64,000 bases of DNA from contig OZ241900.1 of the NCBI GenBank assembly GCA_965203615.1, forward strand, positions 2,666,001 through 2,730,000. The letters run 5' to 3'. How positions within the stretch are numbered: the first letter of the stretch is position 1; every line of letters begins with the position of its first letter. This document shows positions 35,967-43,312 of the stretch, piece after piece. Both the position numbers and the translations under genes were made by a program. The notes under the pieces are model-generated. The model was not told the DNA's origin and did no database searches. It saw only the letters and a list, made by a program, of their open reading frames with translations. The stretch comes from VXNE01 sp965203615. Its GTDB lineage: Bacteria; Pseudomonadota; Gammaproteobacteria; Pseudomonadales; Azotimanducaceae.

Positions 35967-36484
35967 ACGGAGTTGTCAGGCCGGGTGCGACGGTGCTCGC
36001 GGACACGAACGTGATCATCGAGGCGCACCGGACAGGCACGTGGGCGGCGCTCGTGGGTGCCTATGTCGTCGAGACGGTGGAGGACTGCGTGGCTGAGACG
36101 CAGACGGGCTATCAGGCGCGGACGCGAGAGCACTGGATCGACGTGGGTGATCTGAAGGCGTCTCTGGGCGCGGTGCATGAAGTGTCGGACAGGGAGCGCG
36201 CCGAACTGGCGGTTCAGATCGGTGGTATTGCCCTGGATCGCGGCGAGGAGTCGCTTTGGGCTCACGCGCTTGGGCGAACCGGGTCGTGGTTCCTTTGCGG
36301 GCCGGATCGGGCAAGCCTCCGCGTGGGTGTTCGACTCGAGCGGCGCGACCGGCTGGTGTCTATGGAGGAACTCCTGGATAGAGCGGGACACAGGCCGCGG
36401 CCCACACTACGACCGGCGTACATGCGGGAGTGGATGGCCCGTGCTGTGAGCGAGATGGTGCTCGCGGAGGTCGGAGAGCGATAG
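35963..36484 (+). CDS. PIN-like nuclease-fold protein coupled to XRE-ImmA
   Basis: A 173-residue protein with PIN-like acidic positions: Asp in LADTNVIIEAHRTG (residues 12-25), Glu in TVEDCVAETQTG, Glu in RGEESLWAHAL and Asp in LCGPDRASLRV. The GTG start at 35963 overlaps the ImmA/IrrE stop, so the two are translated as a unit. Two-gene XRE-COG2856 + PIN-like pairs are known around mobile elements and may behave as toxin-antitoxin or phage-response modules. RNase activity and the partner relation are inferred only. Confidence 0.72.
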   Translation: MNGVVRPGATVLADTNVIIEAHRTGTWAALVGAYVVETVEDCVAETQTGYQARTREHWIDVGDLKASLGAVHEVSDRERAELAVQIGGIALDRGEESLWAHALGRTGSWFLCGPDRASLRVGVRLERRDRLVSMEELLDRAGHRPRPTLRPAYMREWMARAVSEMVLAEVGER

Positions 36485-36676
36485 CGGTGTGGAGGATGAT
36501 GGAGATGGTGCCTGGAGGGAATGCAATGGCGAGGACGATGGTCTCCCAGTCGTCCCGCCAGCGGCCGCCGTTGGCGAACTTGCGGAGAGCGGTGCCCGAC
36601 CGAAAGACCGGACCGCTTGCGGGGAGCGTGGTTGGCCGACAAGATTGGTCGGAGCCCGTTAGGGACAGACTAACTG

Positions 36677-38440
36677 CTAGCGTTGCGCCTTCGCCCTGAA
36701 CGCGTCCAGTTTTCTGATCAAATCGGCTAGGTCGTTCGGGACGTCATCCTCCTTGAACGAGTCCAAGATCTGGAAGTCCGTCATCGTGATCTGGAATTCG
36801 TCCTGCATCATCTGGCGGAGTTCTTTCAAGACCTGCTTCCCGGGCACTATTTCAAGCCGGGTTTCTAGACAAGCCCATTTCTGGTCAAAGACAGCCGTGG
36901 CCTCCGAGGCGAGAGTCCCTTGATCCCTGCCACTACGTGCGTGAAAGCGGCAGAAAGCAGCGACGTACTGCCCGCTACACTCTGCCCTGAGCGGTTCCGT
37001 TATCGTCTCGAGTGTCGCCCCTACCTTGGACTCCATGTCCGTGTCCTGCTTCGCTCCGCGCTTTCGCACCAGGCGTGCCGCTGCCCGCCCGAGAACTGAG
37101 GGGCACAACAAGTAGTTTTCCATTTCTTTTCTTCGATGGAAGTAAGCGAGCACTCCCTCACTTTCCATCTCGGCAACAAGATGACTGGTTTCATCGTCAC
37201 TACGGAAGTCTCGATCAAACACCGTGGCGATCTTCAACTCTGACGACATCGCTGTCTTCAGCCCCCACGACAGGCCCCTTATTTTGTCCCACGAACCGAA
37301 GCCGCCGGATTCAAGCGCTGTCAGTCCACTACCCGCAGCGAGCTCGGGATGACCCAGGATCTTGGCGAATCGTCTGAGTATTTTGTAGTCACTACTGCCC
37401 TCGACGAATAGCAGCCTACGACTTCGGGCGAGTTCGGTCAGCGTCAGGTTTTGTATCGAGCCGATGTTGTCGAGCGCCTGCTGCACACCCTCGATGTCCC
37501 TTAGCCGACGCGCAGACCGCCTCGCCTTGTCAACCAGCAGGATCTCGCTGGGATCTGCTTCGCCGAGGATCTCGACCGAATGGGTGGCCAGCAGTATGTC
37601 CGGATGTACTTCGCGCAAGATACCCAAGAGTTGGCGCTGTACCTCGGGATGCAAATAGACTTCGGGTTCATCGATAACTAGAAGGTCTGCGTCCTTGTAT
37701 CTAGATACATACGTCAGCAGCTGGCACCAGACCTGGAAACCGAGTCCAGACCAGTAGAGTTCCCTGTCCATGCGCTCCTCGGATACAAACATGGCAAGCC
37801 TCCTTTCCGAGTACGACGCGATCTCAGGGGGAGTGATGGACATTCCGGGCCAGGTTTGCTCGACGAGCTCTTGAAATTCGCCGAAGCCTTGCGGGCTCAT
37901 CCGCCAGTAGTTTCTGAAGTGCCGCGATGCTCTAGGCGTTCCAGCGGCGCGTTTGATCGTTTCCTCCGTGACGATTTGCTCGTCCTGTTCTACTGGGCCT
38001 AGAACCGGTACTACATGGATTTCATCGGGAAACGCACTCTTGAAGGTGGTCGGTGTGATCACCGTCTTGCCGGGTGTGTTCCAGTACGCGCTTACGCCTC
38101 CACCCGCCGGGAAGTACACGTGAAGATGGTTGCCATTGGAGTACCGAAAGTCGATCCGACTATCCGCTTCCGCGTAATCAGAGTGTACGTTCTCTATGGA
38201 TATTGGCAGCGTTCGCTCTAGGATGCGGTGCCCATTTGAGGGGAATCCCTCGTGTGTGACTACTCTGCCGGCTCGCCGGGAACGGCATGTTCGGAGCGCC
38301 TGCTCAAGCACCCTGAATGCGCTGAGGACGGTAGATTTGCCGCTATTGTTTGGTCCGACGAGTACGTTCATCGGCTGCAGCGAGACTGAGAAGTCCGTGA
38401 GCGCCTTAAAGTTGTGGAATCTGACTGAGGAGATCGGCAT
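36677..38440 (-). CDS. OLD-family ATPase with TOPRIM nuclease domain
   Basis: A 587-residue protein with an ABC-type ATPase like RecF/OLD. Walker A is GPNNSGKST at residues 29-37. The Walker B/signature region includes YKDADLLVIDEPEVYLHPEVQ and LLATHSVEI (the conserved His of the ATPase). The C-terminal TOPRIM-like domain has LLFVEGSSDYK (Glu) and VFDRDF (Asp pair). This is the OLD-nuclease layout found in phage-exclusion OLD, GajA of Gabija and PARIS AriA. There is no UvrD-like GajB next to it. It is more AT-rich than the flanking metabolic genes. A DNA-damage-triggered or phage-triggered nuclease is likely; the trigger is unknown. Confidence 0.87.
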   Translation of the reverse strand: MPISSVRFHNFKALTDFSVSLQPMNVLVGPNNSGKSTVLSAFRVLEQALRTCRSRRAGRVVTHEGFPSNGHRILERTLPISIENVHSDYAEADSRIDFRYSNGNHLHVYFPAGGGVSAYWNTPGKTVITPTTFKSAFPDEIHVVPVLGPVEQDEQIVTEETIKRAAGTPRASRHFRNYWRMSPQGFGEFQELVEQTWPGMSITPPEIASYSERRLAMFVSEERMDRELYWSGLGFQVWCQLLTYVSRYKDADLLVIDEPEVYLHPEVQRQLLGILREVHPDILLATHSVEILGEADPSEILLVDKARRSARRLRDIEGVQQALDNIGSIQNLTLTELARSRRLLFVEGSSDYKILRRFAKILGHPELAAGSGLTALESGGFGSWDKIRGLSWGLKTAMSSELKIATVFDRDFRSDDETSHLVAEMESEGVLAYFHRRKEMENYLLCPSVLGRAAARLVRKRGAKQDTDMESKVGATLETITEPLRAECSGQYVAAFCRFHARSGRDQGTLASEATAVFDQKWACLETRLEIVPGKQVLKELRQMMQDEFQITMTDFQILDSFKEDDVPNDLADLIRKLDAFRAKAQR

Positions 38441-38779
38441 GAAAGGTCATCTTTGTTGGGTTACGACGGCCGAGGTGTCAAAGGCGATTCATACCGCCTC
38501 GCGAGGGGCTTCGCAAAAGGGCTTCGTCACTTGCCAGCACACGATCACGTAGTGCCGAAATTGTACGAGTAGGATGGGACTTTCGGAAACGCGTGTTGAA
38601 TGGGTTCAGAGAGAGTGTTGAGTATGAGAGGGACGCATCTGCTTGAGCATGAAGGTCGAGAAGCAGGCTGGCATGCTTGGTGATCGGATTGACGGAATCG
38701 TACAGTTCGTCCGAGTTCGCTATCGGCACGGCGGTGTGCGCCGTCGACAGTTCAGCATTTCTTTCGCCACGCGTCTGAG
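38441..38779. other. Stretch with no supported gene
   Basis: About 340 bases between divergent genes (the ATPase/nuclease and the tandem MarR-like gene). It must hold at least one promoter, but none could be assigned with confidence. A minus-strand frame here shows no recognisable protein. Confidence 0.35.
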
Positions 38780-39835
38780 TTGCAGGTGAACGCCCGCCCG
38801 GTAGCCTGCCCGTCGCAACCGCCGTTGCCGACGCTCCTCGGACGGGCAATCGGCGCGTTTACGCTTGACTACGATCAGGCGCGCCGCGGGGAGGGATCCA
38901 CACCGCAACTCGGCACATGGGCCAACGTGTTGCGGGTGGTCGATGTGGACGGGACGGGTCAGCGCCAACTCGCCCGCCGCGGGGTGATCTCCACGCGCGC
39001 GGCCGAGGTGGTCGTCAACCGGCTTGCGCGGCTCGGGCGGGTCGCCGTCGAGAGACAGGAGATCGAGGGCAAGCGCGGCAAGACCAAACTCGTGCGATTG
39101 ACGGCCAGCGGTGAGGCGGGCACGGCGTCGGCCGCCGCGCTGGTCGACTCGGTGCAGGCTGACTGGCGGCAACGCTTCGGCAATGACGCCGTCCACCGAT
39201 TGCGCGATGCTCTGTCGACCGTCGTCGATCGGCTCCCGGTCGAGTTGCCCCACTATCCGGCCGGATACGGTGCTGCCGACCCGAGCGTTACGGGCGGCAA
39301 CTTCGTGCCCGAGGACCCCGGCCCGCCGAGGATTCCGGCGCACGGCCAGGACTGGCCGGTCGTGTTGCGGAAACCCGGCAGGGACACCAGGCACTTGCCG
39401 CTGTCCGCCCTCTTGTCCCAAGTGCTCGCCGCATTCGCCATCGACTACGAAAGAGAGGGGTTCGGCAGCCTGCCGGCGGTTTCGAATTTCCTGCGATTCG
39501 TTGGCGACGATGGCGTGACGCTCGGACGTGCGCGGGCGCTCGGTGGAGTATCCGGCAACGGCAAGACGCTGCACGAGCGGCACAAGGATGTCGTTGTCGA
39601 ACGGGGCCGCCCTCGCGACATGAGTCGCCGCGTCTTTCTCACGCCCAAGGCCCGACGCCTACGCGATGCCTACCCGCGCCTCGTCGTGGAAATCGAGGAC
39701 CGATGGTGCGAGCAGTACGCCGCCGCCATTTCCCCTATGCGAACCGCTTTGATGGCCATGAACGAGCGATTCGATGCGGACCTGCCTGACTACCCGAGCA
39801 CGACCGCATGGATCGTCCGGCCCTGGTTCGATTGA
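38780..39835 (+). CDS. Tandem winged-helix (MarR-like) DNA-binding protein
   Basis: A 351-residue protein made of two related halves. Half one starts LPTLLGRAIGAFTLDYDQ and half two starts LSALLSQVLAAFAIDYER, about 190 residues later. Each half then has a helix-turn-helix-like region (LARRGVISTRAAEVVVNRL; ARALGGVSGNGKTLHER), a basic wing ending in LVRLTASGEAG or VFLTPKARRL, and a terminal helix ending in PVELPHYP or ADLPDYP. The single-domain form resembles MarR-type regulators known from actinobacteria. It follows the divergent OLD-nuclease gene and may regulate it. The start could be TTG 38780 or GTG 38786. Confidence 0.6.
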   Translation: MQVNARPVACPSQPPLPTLLGRAIGAFTLDYDQARRGEGSTPQLGTWANVLRVVDVDGTGQRQLARRGVISTRAAEVVVNRLARLGRVAVERQEIEGKRGKTKLVRLTASGEAGTASAAALVDSVQADWRQRFGNDAVHRLRDALSTVVDRLPVELPHYPAGYGAADPSVTGGNFVPEDPGPPRIPAHGQDWPVVLRKPGRDTRHLPLSALLSQVLAAFAIDYEREGFGSLPAVSNFLRFVGDDGVTLGRARALGGVSGNGKTLHERHKDVVVERGRPRDMSRRVFLTPKARRLRDAYPRLVVEIEDRWCEQYAAAISPMRTALMAMNERFDADLPDYPSTTAWIVRPWFD

Positions 39836-39868
39836 GTCCGTTTCCCCAGCCGCGCCGTCTCTTGGTGG

Positions 39869-41023
39869 TCACGGAATGCGGATGATTCCACCCGCCCACA
39901 GACGCTTTAGAAAATCGACTAGGGGCAGCACGTGAACATCGTCCCACAGCGCAGCCCGCTCCCCCAGGTACACGCCATAGCACGTCGTCCGGTCCTTTCC
40001 GAGGTCGTCCGCGACCCGGTGCAGGCCGCGGTTGAAGCGCCTCTCCCATCTTGATGACGCCTTGATCTCGATAGCAACGAAACCTTCCACCGTCTCGCAC
40101 AGCACGTCCACCTCGACACCGTCGTAGCTGCGCCAGAAGTACAGCCTGTAATCCGTGCGGGAATACCCCAGCCAGGCACGCAACTCGCTGAGGACGAAGG
40201 TTTCGGCCAGGGGGCCCATTTCTTCGGAGGTGGGAGGATAGGCCAGCCGGCCACCGAGCGCCCGGGAGACGCCGGAATCGAAGAAGTAAAACTTGTTTTG
40301 TCGCACCTGCTTGGTGGCCGACTTCAACTTCCGCGCGGGCAGCCAGTATCCGATCAAGGTGTCGTTGAGGATCTCGAAATGGCTCTGCACGGTTCGGCGG
40401 TTGATTCCAGCATCGCGGGCGATGCCCGCGGCATTGGTAACTTGGCCATTCTGACGCGCGGCGATTTCGAGAAAGCGCGCGAAGGCTCCCAGGTTGCGCG
40501 TCAGCGCTTCGAGCTGGATTTCCTGAACGAGATAGGTATCGGCGTACGTCCGGAGATAGTCCTGTGGAGCGTCGGTGGTAACCGCCATTGGCAGCATGCC
40601 GAACCGCAGCGCCCGCTCGGGATCGATCTCGAAGGAGAGCTCCGCCGACACCAGGGGAAACATGGATACCGTGACGGCACGGCCCGCCAGCAGATTGGCG
40701 CCGCCACGGCGCAGCTTGCGCGCGCTCGATCCCGATAGCACGAAGCGCAGACCACGGGTCTCCATGAGACGATGCACCTCGTCCAGCAGATCGGGCACCT
40801 TCTGAACCTCGTCGATCACCGCCCAGCTACCGGAGGACAACGTCGCAAGCTCCCGGTACAGCGAACGCGGGTCCTTGCTCAGTCGCAGCGCCTCCCCGGT
40901 ATCGAGCAGATCGTAGGTGACGGTGTCGGGAAAACGATCGCGGATCCAGGTTGACTTGCCGGTGCCGCGGGGGCCAAAGAGCAGGATTGATTGGGTGGGT
41001 GTTGCAAGTAATCTGGAGTACAT
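39869..41023 (-). CDS. AAA+ ATPase with DUF4143 domain
   Basis: A 384-residue member of the AAA_14/DUF4143 group. The P-loop GPRGTGKST is at residues 18-26, a Walker B-like VIDEVQKVP is near residue 70, and SGSSARKLRRGGANLLAGR is a family hallmark. The C-terminal DUF4143 domain includes YFFDSGVSRAL and a nuclease-like EVDVLCETVEGFVAIEIK. Proteins of this type are widespread in host-associated and accessory regions; their function is unsettled, and a restriction-like nuclease role for the C-terminus has been suggested from fold. It converges on the tandem MarR-like gene. Confidence 0.88.
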   Translation of the reverse strand: MYSRLLATPTQSILLFGPRGTGKSTWIRDRFPDTVTYDLLDTGEALRLSKDPRSLYRELATLSSGSWAVIDEVQKVPDLLDEVHRLMETRGLRFVLSGSSARKLRRGGANLLAGRAVTVSMFPLVSAELSFEIDPERALRFGMLPMAVTTDAPQDYLRTYADTYLVQEIQLEALTRNLGAFARFLEIAARQNGQVTNAAGIARDAGINRRTVQSHFEILNDTLIGYWLPARKLKSATKQVRQNKFYFFDSGVSRALGGRLAYPPTSEEMGPLAETFVLSELRAWLGYSRTDYRLYFWRSYDGVEVDVLCETVEGFVAIEIKASSRWERRFNRGLHRVADDLGKDRTTCYGVYLGERAALWDDVHVLPLVDFLKRLWAGGIIRIP

Positions 41024-41153
41024 CGATTCCTATTTTACCGGAAATATGTACTCTACATGCGCAGATTTACGATTTCTCAAGTGATCCGCGATCTCGTTGC
41101 GTTGGGCAGTTTGCCGGTGCTGCGCCTTGTGCCTGGGGCGACTGCCGCTGCGC

Positions 41154-41969
41154 TCACCACTTCTCAAGCGACGTCCTGACATCGAGCTCGAACGTCCAGG
41201 CATTCGGCGGCTGGTCGTATAGGAACTCGTAGGCGTCTACGATGCCCTGAATGCTGATCATGCCGGCTTCGCCCAGGCGTTCGGCGTATTCCGGCAGTCC
41301 TTTCTTGATCTTCTCGCCGCCGATGGGTCCGTCGATGACGACGTGGCCCACGTGCACGCCGTCCGTTGCGTATTCCTTGGCCATCGCCTGCGCGAGCGCG
41401 CGTTGCGCTCCCTTGGAGGCATTGAAGGCGCCGTAGTTGGCGCGGCCCCGCAGGGACGCGCTCGCCCCCGTGAAGATCAGCGTCCCGCCGCTATTCCTGC
41501 GAGGGGATTCCTCCTCGCGCACCCCGGCTGAAGGCTCTTTCCTGCGAGGGGATATCCCCTCGCGCTCCCCGGCTGAAGGCTCCCGCAAACGCCGCACGGC
41601 TTCGCGGCCGAACAGGAACGCGCCGTAGACGCCGACGTCCAGGGACCGCTCGAAGTATCGCGACTCCATGTCGGCAATGGGTCCCGGCCGGTTGTTGCCG
41701 ACGTTGTAGATCGCCAGTTTCAGTTCGCCGTCGGCCGCATCGACCGCGTCGAACAGCGCGGTGACCTGGCGCTCGTCGGTGGCATCGGTGGCGACGGGTG
41801 TGGCCTTCCCGCCGAACGTGCGGGCGAGCGCCTCAAGCGTCGCGGCGGTCCGGCCCGCCATGAATACGTGGTGGCCGCGGCGTAGAAACCGCGCGCAGAG
41901 TTGGGCGCCGAGGCCGTCTTCGGGTCCGACGCCTATGACGACGGTCTTGACGTTGGATTCGTCCGGCAT
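41154..41969 (-). CDS. SDR-family oxidoreductase carrying an in-frame repeat insertion
   Basis: A 271-residue short-chain dehydrogenase. The cofactor region reads VVIGVGPEDGLGAQLCARF, and the active site shows TLIFTGASASLRG with the catalytic serine, then a phenylalanine in place of the usual tyrosine (NYGAFNASKGAQ), so the YxxxK Tyr is altered. Residues 130-159 are two 15-residue copies of EPSAGxREx-SPRR-, encoded by two 45-bp repeat units. They sit between an alpha helix (EAVRRLR) and the strand SGGTLIFTG, where the family has no insertion. The gene is followed upstream on the same strand by an alpha/beta hydrolase, six bases away. Confidence 0.82.
   Translation of the reverse strand: MPDESNVKTVVIGVGPEDGLGAQLCARFLRRGHHVFMAGRTAATLEALARTFGGKATPVATDATDERQVTALFDAVDAADGELKLAIYNVGNNRPGPIADMESRYFERSLDVGVYGAFLFGREAVRRLREPSAGEREGISPRRKEPSAGVREEESPRRNSGGTLIFTGASASLRGRANYGAFNASKGAQRALAQAMAKEYATDGVHVGHVVIDGPIGGEKIKKGLPEYAERLGEAGMISIQGIVDAYEFLYDQPPNAWTFELDVRTSLEKW
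41493..41582 (-). repeat. Two 45-bp palindromic repeat units inside the SDR gene
   Basis: Units 41493-41537 and 41538-41582 are direct copies, starting on the coding strand with GAGCCTTCAGCCGGGG. One contains the perfect 20-bp palindrome GCGAGGGGATATCCCCTCGC (41544-41563). Both are open in the host gene's frame. The same sequence family forms the array at 52014-52295 and the single unit at 62891-62965. Confidence 0.88.
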
Positions 41970-41975
41970 GTGCGG

Positions 41976-42905
41976 TTACTTCCCTAGAGACTTGATCATC
42001 GCGCAGGTCTTTTCCATGGCTGGCCTGGTTGCGGGAATGGTGGACCCGTGCGCGAAGAAACCGTGCAGGAAACCGTCGAAACGCACGCATTCGACGGTGT
42101 TACCGGCGGCTTCGAGGGCCTTGGCGTAGGCCTCGCCTTCGTCCCTTAGCGGGTCGTATTCGGCGGTCATGACGAGCGCTGGAGGCAGCCCGGAGAAATC
42201 GTCCGCGACAAGCGGCGATGCGCGGGGATCGTTGCGCACTTCCGGATCGGCGTATTTGTCCCAGAACCAGTGCATTGCCTCGGCGGTGAGCATGTAGCCC
42301 TCCGCGCACTCGCGGTAGGAAGCGGTTTCGAAATTCACACCATCGGTCACGGGATATGCGAGCACCTGTGCGGCGATGTCGGGACCTCCGGCGTCCCGCG
42401 CCATCAACGTGACCACCGCCGCGAGATTGCCGCCGGCGCTGTCTCCGACCACGGCGAACCGCGCCGGATCGCCGCCGAGTTCCGCGCAGTTCTCGCTCGC
42501 CCAGCAGGTCGCGGCGAAGCAATCGTCCGCAGCCGCCGGAAACCGGTGCTCGGGCGCCAGCCGGTAGTCGACCGAAACGACGATGCAGCCCGCTCCGGCG
42601 CACAGTTCCCGGCTTTGGCCGTCCGCCGTATCCAGGTCGCCGATCACCCAGCCGCCGCCGTGGAACATCATCGCGACCGGATACGGTCCATCGCCTTCGG
42701 TGGAGGGCGTGTAGATCCGCAGCGGAATCCGCCCGCCCGGTCCGTCGATGGTGGTGTTTTCGACTTTCCCGACGGGGGTCTCGACCGGAGGTTGCATCAC
42801 GCGGAACATTTCGCGGGCATCGGCGACTGCCATCTCGATGATCTTGGGGCCGTCCAGTTCCTCCATGGCTGCGAGCATGGCTTCGTATTCCGGGTGTAAC
42901 GGCAT
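41976..42905 (-). CDS. Alpha/beta hydrolase, HSL/lipase family
   Basis: A 309-residue carboxylesterase/lipase of the hormone-sensitive-lipase family. The oxyanion motif HGGGWVIGD, the nucleophile motif GDSAGGNLA, the acid AEYDPLRDEGEAY and the base in FDGFLHGFF are all present. The ATG at 42905 (MPLHPEYEAML) is preferred over 42941 because it begins the usual family N-terminus. It lies six bases upstream of the SDR gene and they probably share a transcript. The natural ester is unknown. Confidence 0.9.
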   Translation of the reverse strand: MPLHPEYEAMLAAMEELDGPKIIEMAVADAREMFRVMQPPVETPVGKVENTTIDGPGGRIPLRIYTPSTEGDGPYPVAMMFHGGGWVIGDLDTADGQSRELCAGAGCIVVSVDYRLAPEHRFPAAADDCFAATCWASENCAELGGDPARFAVVGDSAGGNLAAVVTLMARDAGGPDIAAQVLAYPVTDGVNFETASYRECAEGYMLTAEAMHWFWDKYADPEVRNDPRASPLVADDFSGLPPALVMTAEYDPLRDEGEAYAKALEAAGNTVECVRFDGFLHGFFAHGSTIPATRPAMEKTCAMIKSLGK

Positions 42906-43299
42906 GATGGAATCTCGGCGCTTCAGCGGAAGGGGCGGCAAATATGCAACAAACGAATCGGAAATGCGCGTTGGCGTGGGGTTGCTTGTACCGACGACTG
43001 TCTCTGCAATGTTGACTATTGATGTAGTAACGAAGTGATGGCTTCTCAGGGTAATGGTCGAACTGCAAAAATACGTCCATCGGCTCCCCCGACGGCATGT
43101 GGCGTGTGGACACCACTGAATCGATTCGCCGATAATGGGATCAATGAGGCATGGCCTCAGTCAACGCGAGGACACTCGGCGGGCGCCAACACCCTTCACC
43201 GGTCGTTCTTGCTCCCGTCTATACAGTCCAACCGGTATTCGGGCCGACCCGCGGCTTGATCGATTGAGATCCCGTGCTGTGGCCGATAGGGGGAAAACC
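42906..43299. other. Intergenic region upstream of the TonB-dependent receptor
   Basis: A divergent promoter region of about 390 bases between the hydrolase and the receptor gene. A good ribosome-binding site (AGGGGGAAAACC) precedes the ATG at 43300. No -10/-35 pair stood out. No gene was seen. Confidence 0.4.
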
Positions 43300-43312
43300 A
43301 TGAAAAGAATAC

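Noticed and set aside
36677..38440. Gabija system
   Set aside because: The OLD-type ATPase/TOPRIM protein is present, but no UvrD-like GajB is adjacent.
38478..38849. Minus-strand frame of 123 residues
   Set aside because: No recognised motif and it overlaps the start of the tandem MarR-like gene.
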